Origin: Zancudomyces culisetae
Taxonomy: Eukaryota; Kickxellomycota; Harpellomycetes; Harpellales; Legeriomycetaceae
Direction of reading: 5' to 3'
Length of the DNA: 38,156 nt
Assembly: GCA_001969505.1 (NCBI GenBank)
Contig: LSSK01000887.1
Location: forward strand, 1 to 38,156
This document shows positions 9,463 through 20,266 of this stretch, piece by piece. The position numbers were made by a program, and so were the translations under genes. The first letter of the stretch is position 1, and each line of letters starts with the position of its first letter. The notes beneath the pieces are model-generated. The model had not been told where the DNA came from. It made no database searches and saw nothing but the letters and a program-made list of their open reading frames with translations.

Positions 9463-11855
9463 CTATCCTAACAGTGCAATCCCCTGAACATTTAGTTGTT
9501 CGCGTCTACTGACATCCTCCACCTTTTCGTTCCTATCGTTATCACCATTATTGCTATTTTCATCAAGATCTTCATTCTCACTATCGCTTTTGGCACTCAT
9601 AGACATCGACTCTACTTCGATCTTTGTCTTATCTTTGGATGTCTCATTATCCAACTCCGCAAGACCCTGCTCACCCGCAGCTACAACAGGTTGTGGTTCC
9701 TTTTCTGTTTTTACTGTCATTTCATTTTTTTCTAAATCTTCGCTTTGATTATTACCTTCACCTTCACCTTCGCTTGTTGTACACTTTCCATTTATCTCCA
9801 TAGTTTTGATCACCTCATTTGCATCATCCCCCATATCAACATGCATATTCTCACTATCCTTTACGCAGTCAGCGCTCTCTTTTTCAGCTGCACTCAACTT
9901 TTCACTCTGAATTTGTTCACTCTCTTTACACAAACCATTTTCTTTATTCTCTTTATCTTCGCTATTTTCGGTGCTTTCATTACATTTATCGTTTGCATTG
10001 TCACTCACCTTTATAGTAGCATTATATTTATCAACATACCCCCCCTCCTCCCAACACGCCTCATCATTATTACTGTAACAGCTTCCTTCGCTGCTAGTGA
10101 TTTCCATATCTTCCCCATTATCGTCATTACGCATATTTTTTTTCATAAGCTCCGCCAATGGTAAAGATTTCCTGTCATTATCGTCTTCAGATTCGCCTGC
10201 AGAGTACTGATAATAGTCTTCAAGATATCCATTTGAGTATTTACTTCCATACTCTTTTATCTCGTTTATATCTCCCTGTTTACTTGAGTTTCTTTCTCTA
10301 ATTTTGCTCCTGCCTCTGCTGTTATTTCCTACTCCTATTAATTTATTATATAAATAGTATTAACCAGACTGTAAAGTAGCACCCTCATACTATCACGCTT
10401 GACATTTTTTGTATATACACAAGATATAGCATAAATAATATTTCTCACCTTTTTGGAGTTTCAACGCTGCCCTTCTTCTAGAATTGCGTTCTCTTTCTCT
10501 TCGTAGGTACTCTTCATACTTTATTGGATCCTTTTTAAGCTCTGCCCGCTTTTGCCGCTTCTTTTCTGCGTCAATTTTTCGCGCTAACATTTTTTTCCAT
10601 TCTTTAGGGTCCAACTCTTTTGAGTCCAGATCTATTTTAATTAAAAGTAAAAAAAGAATTAGTACAGAACGTTCACCTTCTAGTTGTAAATTAAACATAA
10701 ATGTGCCAATATGTATATACCTTCATCCTGCATTCTAGAATAACTTCGTTTGGTAGTACCACCCCCATCCACCGATCTTGAAGATAGCGGTGATATTGAA
10801 GAGGGCAAAGAGGATGGTGATATTGATGTTGATGTGGAAGCTGAGCTCAATGCTGATACCGGTACTGGTACTGTTTTTGGTAGTTCCGATGCCAATTTTA
10901 ATGCGGCTGTCGAGAGGGTCGCTAGTGCTGAAGTCGCTAGCCGCGAATGCGCTAATGGCTTTCTCTTTGGGAATTTTATCCTAGAATCGTTCTCAATTGC
11001 TGCTAGTTTTGGTAGCTCTGGCATTTTTTTGACTGGCATATTATCTTCAACATACATTCTGCTCTCAATACTAATATCATTGATATCTTCAATACCATGA
11101 TTCTGGTCAATTTTACGTATATGTTTGTTTGCACTCGTACTGGCACTGCTTGTAGCATCAAATCCATCGATATTGGCACCATATGCGCCATTTCTTTTAT
11201 CTGTACCGCATCCAGTTCTTTCTGAGGAGTAAAGCTTTTTTGAAGCCATGTACTTCAGCTTTTCAATTTCCTCCAAAAATTTGACCCTGGTGCCATATGA
11301 TAGCACCCCAAGTTCGTCTTTTAGTATATTATTAGACAAATATGACATCATTATATACCCATCAATACAATGCTTGTGGATTGTTGGCCCAATTTCGGCA
11401 AGTCCAGGCTTTTGAGAAATCCAAATTATTACCTCACCCACTGTCCAAGTTGCTGGATCTTTTATTTGCACCATTTCATACAGAGACGATGCTCTTTTTG
11501 CTATGCCTTGTGGCTTCTCTTTTTCTTCCCTGTCTTTTTCTTCTTTTTCTTTTCTCTCCTGTTTGTTCTGATCACTCCTCTGTCTTTTCAATGACGCTTG
11601 CAACCGCTCTTGCGCTTGTATTTGCCATTGCTTCTGGTCTTGCTTCTGTTCCTCACCATGTTCTTCCCTCTGCCCATGTAATAGTGGACGTACCTGTGAC
11701 TGGTCCAGTTTGTGTTCCTGTGCTTGTTGTTGTATCTGTTGCTTTGAATTACTTTCCTCTTCCTGTTGTGGTAAAGGCAACGAAGCTGATGTACCTTTTG
11801 TTAAATATTTATTGAATTTGCTCAGCATTTTTTCCTCTCTGTGTATATGTGTCAA
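9463..11855 (-). CDS. SAM-domain protein with basic coiled coil, three exons
   Basis: Exons 11855-10721, 10631-10449 and 10334-9463 give 729 residues. Intron 1 is GTATAT...ATAG with TACTAAT before the acceptor; intron 2 is GTGAGA...ATAG. Both are phase 1 and keep the frame open. Residues about 20-125 are Gln/Glu/Lys-rich, and a SAM domain lies at about 132-200 (ATWTVGEVIIWISQK, HCIDGYIMMSYLS, ELGVLSYGTRVKFLEEIEKL). A Ser/Ala-rich linker follows, then a strongly charged helix (WKKMLARKIDAEKKRQKRAE, KYEEYLRRERERNSRRRAAL), and finally an acidic disordered tail. SAM domains mediate protein or RNA binding, but this architecture is not one I recognise. The true start may be Met10 (MLSKFNKYL). The basic helix is consistent with nuclear location (inference). 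Confidence 0.82.
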
Positions 11856-14636
11856 GGAGAGCGGTTTACAATTAGCAACAACGCTTTAAAAGCTGCTTTT
11901 ATTTCTAAAGTCAAAGGAAAATATGTAAAATAATATTAATGTTTTAGTATAAGCTACTTGGTACACGCATATATATGGCACTATTCTTTTTCACTCCGGT
12001 TTATCCCTTAGCTGCTCTTCCGGAACCTCGACTTTTAAGTAGGTTTTGAATTAACTTTTTACGCCGTATTATATATTATTAGAGTTGAAATTATAAAGTT
12101 ACTAGAGACTAATGATATAAATCAAAGAAACGATAGTGGTAAAAACAGAACAGTGGTGTTAGTAATAATTCCAATTCATCACTTGTTCGTGACACTTTCC
12201 CTCCATATTTTCTTTTTATAAAAAAATGAGGGGGATTCTTAAGTATCGTTTACTACTATTTATTTAGTTGTGATTTGGGGATACTTTTTGATTAGTAGTC
12301 TTATAGTAATACATTTCATGAACAGTAATACAAACTATTCATCCGAATAACCAGGCATGGGATACGGCCTACATTTTTTAATTTTTATTTCCTCCTTATC
12401 CCGTTTTATTGACAAATTCTAGAATCTCTAAACTAGATAAATTAGCTACTGGATACTATTTTTTCACACGATTATTTTTTTCTGTTCTAGATGTATGTTT
12501 GTATGTATGTGTGGATGAATACACTATAAATGCATTTGTTAGTTTATTTTTATTTAGGTTCAGCGTGAGTTGTCTAGCTGTTTACTTTTTTTTTCTGCTA
12601 TTTTTTTGGGCGTACGACCAACAAAAGAATACATTTATAAAGGATTAGCAGGTTTAAGTTTATCTTTTGTTTTTTCACTGGCAAGAATTGAAACATCCCA
12701 TAAACCAGGTGCTAGAATTTTCAAGTGCTGTACCATTAACTTAATGAACAAATAGACACCCCCCATAGCTTGCTAATCATTATTGCTTATGGGTTTTCTC
12801 ATCGACGCTGCAATAAAAAAGGGTTCAAATAACAATAACTGTGATTACGATTTTGGTACTGTTAATTTGAAAAATGCCCAGACCTCGTGCTATTTGTACC
12901 ATAACTGGCGTTATTCTTTTTCTTTCCTCTGAATTCCCTTGTGGAACTTTTAAGGTTTTTTTTGCATACTAATACTTCCTTTTTTTTTCGTGCTGATATG
13001 CAGATGCATGAAAAGCCTCTAGACATTTTGCGGGCAAATGGAAAATGTTTATTTTCAATTTAAAGTTTAATTTTTTAGCTGCGTTTGCTGTCAGCTTATG
13101 AAAAAAGAAAAGCGATATGAGCAATGGAATATGAATAGCCGACCAGTTTTCAACCACTCTCGCCTCCAGACTTTTTATTTACCTAGGATGAAGCTAATAC
13201 TGTAATTTTGCAAGACCACAACATTAGAATCTAGATTTAATACAGCAGGTACTTTTGACACTTTGCCCACACTAGCGATTATTGTTTTTTTTTTTTAAAA
13301 AATATTTTTTCTTTTCTGAACCTTCTTTGAATACACCTATAATATCTCTACATTTCAACAGGAAGGGTAGTATTATAAGATATACACTTAGCTTTTATAG
13401 GCTCGAGAGTAAGTGCAGCTCTTGAGTCTTGGGCACGTTTTGACTGTATTTGTACCAACTACTGAAAAGGTATGAGTGGCTAGTCTAGGCAGTGACTTTG
13501 TTTTGCAACTGCTGAAAAATCTTTATAAAAGTTGTTAAAGCCGCAAAACCATCACCATTTGCTCAAGAGTGCTATACTAAGCCTTCAATTATATGTAATA
13601 GTTAAAATACTCTTATTCTAGAGCCGAAAGTATTTCCTATGTCCACTTTAGAGCAACTATAACGCGATGGAATTGTGTTATAGGTAAAAATATGCAGTAT
13701 ATAGCGCGTAGCATATGTTATTTGGTATGCTTAGGAAAATATCTTTAATCCTCTTAGATTTACAGCAAAAATACTCATTTAGTATCACTGACTCTGTTTT
13801 GTCTGTTTACGGTGTATTTGTCGCGCAGTTTTTGGCACAGCTACGTCAATCCCCATGTTTGCACACCACTTCAGTTTTTTTATAACGCCCTATGGTTGTT
13901 TTCACACAAAACAATGGTAGATAACTTGACTGTTGTTTGCTTGTGGGGAAAAGAGGGAAAGACAGATTAGTGGCTAATAGTATGATGAAAATAATAAGTG
14001 TCCTATTCCTAAATAGTAAGGTAGATACCATCCCACAGTTTTTGATGACTAAAAACAAGGTACAGAGAGGGAAATATCAAGCTATTCAGCAACACTTTTG
14101 ATTTACATCTAAAAAAAGTGCTTGAGAAAGAATTCAAGGCAGCTGTGTTGCACCAGCTGCCTTGAATTCTTTCCCAGGTTTGATGGGTGCAAATATAAAT
14201 ACATATAAAAAGAAAACGATATACTATAAAGAATGCACGTCTAGCACAAACGCTGAGGCTTGGGAGACAATATTATTTCCTGTCATTAACCATAATACAG
14301 CATACCAGCTTCTAGTACACCAGTAAAAAATGTACAAATAGTAACGTAGTTTGTAGTGAATACAAATCAACACTTCTGCTTTATGAGTAGTACTAGGGTG
14401 TTTATGCGGACTTCTTGTTTCCATGTGTACTTAGATTTGAAAAGAACGAGTTAAATGTGATAGACTAATATATTGGTTTCCAACATCAAGCTGCATAATA
14501 AAAAGTAATGTATATGAACAAGTAGGTAATCAAAAAAAATTTTTGTAATCAAAAAATCAGGCTAGATTATTTAACAAACTTTATGGATCACAAATAAGAA
14601 GTTTATTAAACAGATATTCAAGGTAGGAGACACAAA
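11856..14636. other. 2.8-kb gene-poor region
   Basis: No open frame over 80 codons with convincing composition on either strand. The DNA is AT-rich with T-runs (T12 at 13285-13296 followed by A6). It should include the promoter of the SAM-domain gene on the left and that of the uL10m gene on the right. Its one standout element is the perfect inverted repeat at 14126-14173. Confidence 0.6.
14126..14173. repeat. Perfect 20-bp inverted repeat with 8-nt loop
   Basis: Left arm 14126-14145 (GAAAGAATTCAAGGCAGCTG) and right arm 14154-14173 are exact reverse complements, separated by TGTTGCAC. The repeat is unusually GC-balanced for its surroundings. It could form a strong hairpin or cruciform, or bind a dimeric protein. 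Confidence 0.97.
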
Positions 14637-15479
14637 ATGTTTAGATCGCTATTTCAAACCACCGGTATAATTCAGAGATTTGGCGGAATTAGAACGCTTA
14701 AAGGTAAATATGGGGTTTTTTATTCATGCTGCTGTAAATCTTTTTTTAAAATGCGGCGCATTACTTCAAAAAAGATAAGTACATAAAGAATACAAGGCAA
14801 TAATCTTTGCTTTTTCTTTTAAAAAAATAAAATAGCTGGATATTCGAGTGTGGTGCCTGCGCGGGTAGAATTGCCAAGATCTAAACCAAAGAAAACAACG
14901 ACAAAATACAACAAACCATTTTCTGATCGAAAACAATTATTATTCAAGACTTATGAATCAGCCTTTGTAAATTCACCAGGTGTATTGGTTGTCCAACATG
15001 TAAACCTGTCTGCAGGTGAATTTACAGCGATCAGACAAAATCTGAAACTGAAATGTCATGGTGCAGAATCGATAGTTATTCGCGGTGGCATAGCAAAGGC
15101 AGTGATGCGAAATACAGAGTACACACACATTAAACATTTGTTCAGTGGAAACACATTCCTGATCCACTGGCCAAAAAGCTCACAGGTTGATGGTTATGTG
15201 GATGTAAGCGGGAAAAAACACGACAGCTTTGACTTGAAGGTGGAAATACAAAAGGCAATTGACATTTTACGACAGAATAAAAGCACCATTCTTGTTGGGG
15301 CTTGTGTCGACAAATGTCTGTTAACACCTTCCATGCTCCATAGTTACACTAAGCTTCCCGATAAGCAGATTCTGCAGGGCCAGCTCGTTGGCGCATTGCA
15401 ATCTAGCCAGCAAAGTCTTGTTAGTGTCCTCAACAACTTGCCAACTAGGCTTGTCAACCTGTTGAAAGAAATAAAATAA
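14637..15479 (+). CDS. MRPL11: Mitochondrial large-subunit ribosomal protein uL10m, two exons
   Basis: Exons 14637-14703 and 14836-15479 give 236 residues. Intron donor is GTAAAT, acceptor AATAG, phase 1. Exon 1 encodes MFRSLFQTTGIIQRFGGIRT, a basic, hydroxylated, Arg-rich start typical of a mitochondrial targeting peptide. The body fits the L10 fold: an N-terminal RNA-binding part with KQLLFKTYESAF and VLVVQHVNLSAGEF, IVIRGGIAKAVM in the position of the L10 V-x-K/R-N-x-L strand-helix, and the C-terminal LQGQLVGALQSSQQSLVSVL characteristic of L10 (QLVGxLxxPxxxLxxxL). It would anchor the bL12m stalk on the mitoribosome. Size is near yeast Mrpl11 (249). Assignment is by motif order, not alignment. 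Confidence 0.82.
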
Positions 15480-16997
15480 TTGCATTAATGCACAGCTTTG
15501 TTTATTATTTTACCTGTCTTTCTTAACCTAGATTGTTTAACTCTAATTTCTAACACGCGCTAGTTAACCTTATGCAAACTGAAGAGTAAAAAAAAAGGAA
15601 AATTTTTTGCCGAATTGTATATCAAAAAAGTGCACAGCAGCAGGACTTCATTCCAAAGCTTTGTGACTTCGCATAGCAAAAAGCCGGATATCAAGGTCGC
15701 CATAATGTGATATTTTTTTCTTGGCTAGCATGGTTGGTCTTGCTGGCTTTGATTTGTACGTATACTAGTAAACAAATCGCCATCGACTTTCTTTTTTTTT
15801 AGTTGGAAGTGGTTTGGAAAGCATTCAAATGCTGTTTAGATGTGCTATCATATTGAATAATAAGTACTCTTGTATAAACACTCCTTCAAAGAGAGAGCTA
15901 TTGCAAAAATCCTGCATCACTACGTTCTGGGATTGTTTATTTAAACATCATGGATCATCACCAATTTTACGTATTTGGTGATAATGTTGGTTTAGTATTA
16001 AGCCCAGTACTCTTTTAAACGCACCAATAGGATATGTGGGTACACACAACGTGTCCAAGACCAAGTCAATAACCATTGCCTTTCTGCATCCGTTAAAAGT
16101 GTTCACATTGGGCTTTGTATTTTATGAAAATAATGTACCAAACACGATCAAGTCGACCTCCGCTCGCTACAAGTTTATGTCGGTTCAACTTTGTAGAAAT
16201 GTGCGAACTATTCTTGAAAATCTGGGTCAAAAACATTGTCAGAGATATTTTATTGTCAAGTCGCCCCCATCCCCTGTTTCCAAAGGCCGAAACTACCTCA
16301 TGAGTGTTACAACTAGTGGCACGATTATATTACATGCTCATTTTATTTTCTGAGATTTCGTCAGGCTGCTGGCATTTGATTCACCTGTTGGGATTTACCC
16401 CGCTTTTTGTGAACACAGCTGGGGAGTAAATCTGTAATAAGTGGGGTGCATTTTTTTAGAGATATCAAATTAACATTGCTTAACCATCAATAACACCAAA
16501 TTAGATAGGGATATACATATGGGTGTGGAAATAATGGCCCTGAACGACCAAGTATTAGTATGTGTTTATTAGGTTGGAATATTTGAATGCATGTAAGGTT
16601 AATTTAGGTTTAGAGGGCTAGAGCTAATCAAAGTGGTGCGCACATTTTTTTTCTAGGAATTCAAGGAGCACGCTCTTTGGGTCGTACTACTGACAGCACG
16701 GTATAGTTTAGGTGTCTCTGTCTCCACTGGATATCATATTAAAACACTTTGTGCTTCGATTAATCGGTCGAATGGTATATGTGCAGTAGCATATAACATT
16801 GTGAAAATCCAATCATTAAACATCAGACAGTATTGTTGCTATTTCTTTGCTTTTTCGAAAATACAGGTGAAGTTAGCTATTCATTTCACCTAAGACAAAA
16901 AAAAAAGTATATAAAAGAGGGGAAGACTTCAGTAAGACCGAGAATAATACAATAGTAGAATTGTAGTGTACCACTCTAGTACTACGGGTTTTGTGAA
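15480..16997. other. Intergenic, 1.5 kb
   Basis: Between uL10m and the secreted acidic protein. It contains a small hairpin, ATCACCAA...TTGGTGAT, at about 15957-15984, and the core promoter of the downstream gene. A 105-codon frame at 16036-16353 (starting GTG) lacks family likeness and is not called. Confidence 0.6.
16908..16917 (+). promoter_or_regulatory. TATA box of secreted acidic protein gene
   Basis: TATATAAAAG lies 90 bp upstream of the ATG at 16998, preceded by an A-run. It matches the TATAWAWR consensus and suggests strongly regulated expression. Confidence 0.75.
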
Positions 16998-18209
16998 ATG
17001 AAGAATCCAAGATTTACCACCTTTCTAGCTTTGATTGCTTTTGTGCTTGTTGCGACTTTTGTTTGCGCTGAACAGGCCAAAAGTGTTCAACAGAGCTCAA
17101 ATGACATTAAAAACAAAAAAGCAGATGAAAGAATATCTGAAGAGCTTAAACAAAAATTGGTGAGCTTAAACGGCGATGAATCCAATGAAGCTAAGGATAA
17201 TTATTCTGGTTTGAAAAACGGCTTGAATCCCAACAGCAACGACAACAATGATAATAATTCCAAAAGTGTGGATGAACACGGTTTGACCGAGGCTGACTAT
17301 GACATTCTTGCAGATTTTATAGAATATATGACATCAAATAACCAAAAACTCGCCGAAGACAAGTCCTCGATGGAAAATGATGATACCAAAAATTACGATA
17401 GCGGTGCTAATGATCAGAAAAATCAGGCAAAACTAAATGAGCTACTTGAACAAGATTATTTATTAAATGAAGAAAGTGATAATAAGGAACAGGGGTATAG
17501 GATTAATCAAGATTATAAGGAAAATAAGGAGGATTTCGAGAGCCAGGGATACGAAGATCATGAAAATGAGCAGGCGCTCAAGGAGAAAGATAATCAACAA
17601 CTTGATGACTATGGCTCATTCAAAAATAACGACGACGCTCTATTAGATGATCAGGAAATACATGGAAATGAGATAAAGTACGACACTGCTGAATACGCCG
17701 TATTCGGTGGCAATGGAAAAGATCAAGAGTCTATGAAAAAAATGGCACGAAAACAGTTGAACGTTGACTCGATTGGTGATAACTTGATTGAGAGACATGA
17801 GAAGTGGGAAGAATCAAAATCAGATGGAAAAAAAAACATGAATAGTATTGAATTTAACCAACTTGTAAGTTTAGATTACGCCGATTCAGACAAAAAAGTG
17901 AACTCAGATGACACAAGTAATAACAAGGAAAAAATGAGTGATGTAAAGGACAACAAGGATCCATTGAACGAGTCCAGTAAAGATCAAGAACTCGATTTGC
18001 ACCCAGAAGATGAGCAACTCAGTGAAAAATATGGTTGTTCTGTGTGCGATAATGACGCCTCTGCTCCCTTCAGCAATCTGGGATACACAGACAACAAGCA
18101 CCCCTGTGACTACGACCATGACCTTAAACAACTCAGTGATCTCAATATCGAGCAGTCTAAACACGATAACGATGATCCATATGAGTATGATGATATTGAT
18201 GCATTATGA
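16998..18209 (+). CDS. Predicted secreted, highly acidic protein (unknown family)
   Basis: 403 residues with a classical signal peptide: MKNPRF, a hydrophobic core TTFLALIAFVLVATFVC, and likely cleavage before EQAKS. The mature chain is dominated by Asp, Glu, Asn, Lys, Gln and Ser and is likely disordered. It has no second hydrophobic segment and no GPI-anchor-like C-terminus. A cluster of three cysteines sits near the end (GCSVCDN at about 344-350, HPCDYDHD at about 368-375) and the protein ends in an acidic DDPYEYDDIDAL. Composition suggests cation (Ca2+) or polycation binding in the ER lumen, wall or medium. There is no HDEL-type retention signal. I do not recognise a family. A TATA box lies at 16908. 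Confidence 0.85.
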   Translation: MKNPRFTTFLALIAFVLVATFVCAEQAKSVQQSSNDIKNKKADERISEELKQKLVSLNGDESNEAKDNYSGLKNGLNPNSNDNNDNNSKSVDEHGLTEADYDILADFIEYMTSNNQKLAEDKSSMENDDTKNYDSGANDQKNQAKLNELLEQDYLLNEESDNKEQGYRINQDYKENKEDFESQGYEDHENEQALKEKDNQQLDDYGSFKNNDDALLDDQEIHGNEIKYDTAEYAVFGGNGKDQESMKKMARKQLNVDSIGDNLIERHEKWEESKSDGKKNMNSIEFNQLVSLDYADSDKKVNSDDTSNNKEKMSDVKDNKDPLNESSKDQELDLHPEDEQLSEKYGCSVCDNDASAPFSNLGYTDNKHPCDYDHDLKQLSDLNIEQSKHDNDDPYEYDDIDAL

Positions 18210-19067
18210 ATGCTGAAACGAGCTTAGCAGGAAACCATGCTGGAGATCCGTCAAAACGTTTGCTGAAAATAAATGATGAAAATTAAATAAAACTCTAAGA
18301 CTAACAAGAACTTAAATTACAATAATAACGATAAATCTAGCAATTGATTGGAACCGATCAAGTATTTTTTTGTCTTTATCGCTTTGTTTTTTTTAGGTTT
18401 TGATAGTGCTAAGAGAATCCTTATATCTTTTCATCATTTAAACTTTGGTGCATATTTCAATGTTTATAAAATAAATTCTATGACTTTTTAGTATTAAATT
18501 GGTTGTATTTTCTCTTTATGAGAAAGCTGTACCATAACCATAGGCATAATCATTCATCTTAGGTCTAACATCACGTTTTGTTTATATTCGCATCATAACA
18601 AGCAACACCAACGCTCGTCTATTTTAGAAATACCTTGTAAAACATCGTTAGTATGGTAAAGCTCACTATTAAGTAATCGATGAGTAAGCGTTATTTTTGT
18701 ATACACAAGCTGTTCGCCACAGAGACAGTGGAGAAGAGTTTAAAATAATTAGGGTAAACATTCAGTGTAACTAGAAAACGATTCGGTTGGGGTGGGGGGG
18801 GGGAAGGAGGGAGGGTAAACTACGTGGGATCCCTTATTTTTAGTGCCTTTGCGGTGTTTACTTGATTAATTCATCGTACAAGGGGAAAAAACAACATACT
18901 GTCAAACACACTTTCCAAGGCTCAAACTAAGAACTCCTCTCAGCACAAATATATAATTTTTAAGTTATAAAAAGCAAGAATAACTTTTCATTAAAAGTAA
19001 AGTAGCAAGAGCGACTTTGAGAAAAGCTACTGAAATATACAATAAAAAACCAAACGATAATTCAGGC
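18210..19067. other. Convergent intergenic region with G-rich element
   Basis: 3' regions of the secreted acidic protein gene (+) and the CDC50-family gene (-). AT-rich apart from the G-rich tract at 18785-18815. No gene seen. Confidence 0.6.
18785..18815 (+). other. Potential G-quadruplex
   Basis: Four guanine runs of three or more: GGGG at 18789-18792, ten G at 18794-18803, GGG at 18809-18811, GGG at 18813-18815, with loops of 1-5 nt. This meets the usual G3+N1-7 criterion and is exceptional against the AT-rich background. Confidence 0.85.
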
Positions 19068-20266
19068 CTAGCGGTTCCAGGTCAGGGATGAGAGGTCGCC
19101 CAAACTGCGAGGTTTGTAAAGCTGTCTGGTTACGAGGACTATTCCAATCAAGATGGATAGACACCCAACAGCCATGTAAAAGATACCGATTATGGGATTT
19201 CGACCGCCGAATGCGGACGTAGTTGAAATTATAAAGTGTTTTTCGCCACCATAGGTGGTGGTATCAAAGTTGTAGCCAATTTTCATGGAATAGGTGGTGG
19301 GAGTCAAGGGATCACTGTTGTTAATCCCATATAGCTTCCTAAAAACCGGAAGAGCAGCAGTTCTCATCCATACTTGAAGATGGTAATCCGTCGACAAATC
19401 AGGGATAGGGTTTTTATCAGTATATCCATCTTTGTAGCGCTCGTCCCAGTTTGGTGGAGGATAGACGTCACTATTTGAATATTCAGTTTTACCATAACGC
19501 GCTCTGTCGCTTGCCCATGAGATATCATCTTCTCCAAATACATACTCACCACCTGATTCTGCACGTACAAGATTACTAAAAGTGTCATTGAACTGGGAGT
19601 TTGCTATCAGCCCGCATGGATAGATTGGTTTGGTGACACCTTTAATTTCACGCACTGCTAAAGGTTCACAATCCCCTCCGCTCAAGTCACTAACGCTACG
19701 TGCCTTTCCTGATAATTGGTTGCTGTCAAAACTTTTAACATATCTTCTGTGGTTTTGGTAAAAACTTGTCAGTTTGTAATATAAAAAAACCGGTGGGTTG
19801 ACTGTTTTTGGAATTGTAAATTGATAAGTACATTCTTTCTTGTCTGATCTTCTGAGAAGAGGGGCAGAGAACGTACCGCTGCCGTATCCTAAGTTGGCTG
19901 AATATTGTGAATTCGGGATCGATACAAAGTTGTCAGTTGCTGATAAGCAACTTGTGTAATCAATGTCCAGTTCAAAAATCTTTCCTGACATGTAATAAAA
20001 ATAGCCCCCTAATCCTCCCAGTATTGTCCCCAGAATAAAAAACCATGGTATTACAGTCTTTGAGGAAAGCAACGGTTGCCAAGCCCGGAGTCTTTGCTGT
20101 CGAAATGCGGTATCTAAACATTATTTAATTTAAGTTTACTAAAAACTCTTTTATCATATAGATTCATTTTAAAGTGATAGAAATTGCTGGCTACTCTAAA
20201 TTAGTGCTTTTTTGTTGGTAACTTACCCTTGGGTCTATTGCTTTTTTTCCCCGTTTTTTTACTCAT
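19068..20266 (-). CDS. CDC50/LEM3-family P4-ATPase (flippase) subunit, two exons
   Basis: Exons 20266-20227 and 20113-19068 give 361 residues. The donor is GTAAGT after 13 codons, the intron 113 nt, the acceptor GTTTAG. Exon 2 opens with TAFRQQRLRAWQP, the conserved N-terminal cytosolic motif of the family, confirming the splice. TM1 is about 43-66 (VIPWFFILGTILGGLGGYFY). The exoplasmic loop carries the conserved cysteines (DYTSC, KKECTYQF, GGDCEPL, YPCGLIANSQFND) and potential N-glycosylation sites (FNDTF). TM2 is about 323-345 before KPRSLGD. These subunits chaperone aminophospholipid flippases of the Drs2, Dnf1/2 or Neo1 class out of the ER and are needed for lipid transport. Which paralogue (Cdc50, Lem3, Crf1) it matches cannot be said. 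Confidence 0.94.

Noticed and set aside
12409-12755. Two short frames on + in the gene-poor region
   Set aside because: Hydrophobic T-driven composition, overlapping each other, no recognisable motif.
12760-12880. GGGTTCAAAT resembling a tRNA T-loop
   Set aside because: No matching acceptor stem, D-arm or anticodon arm in the flanking bases.
16036-16353. 105-codon frame on +
   Set aside because: No ATG at its start, a competing overlapping frame, no family likeness and no splice partner found.
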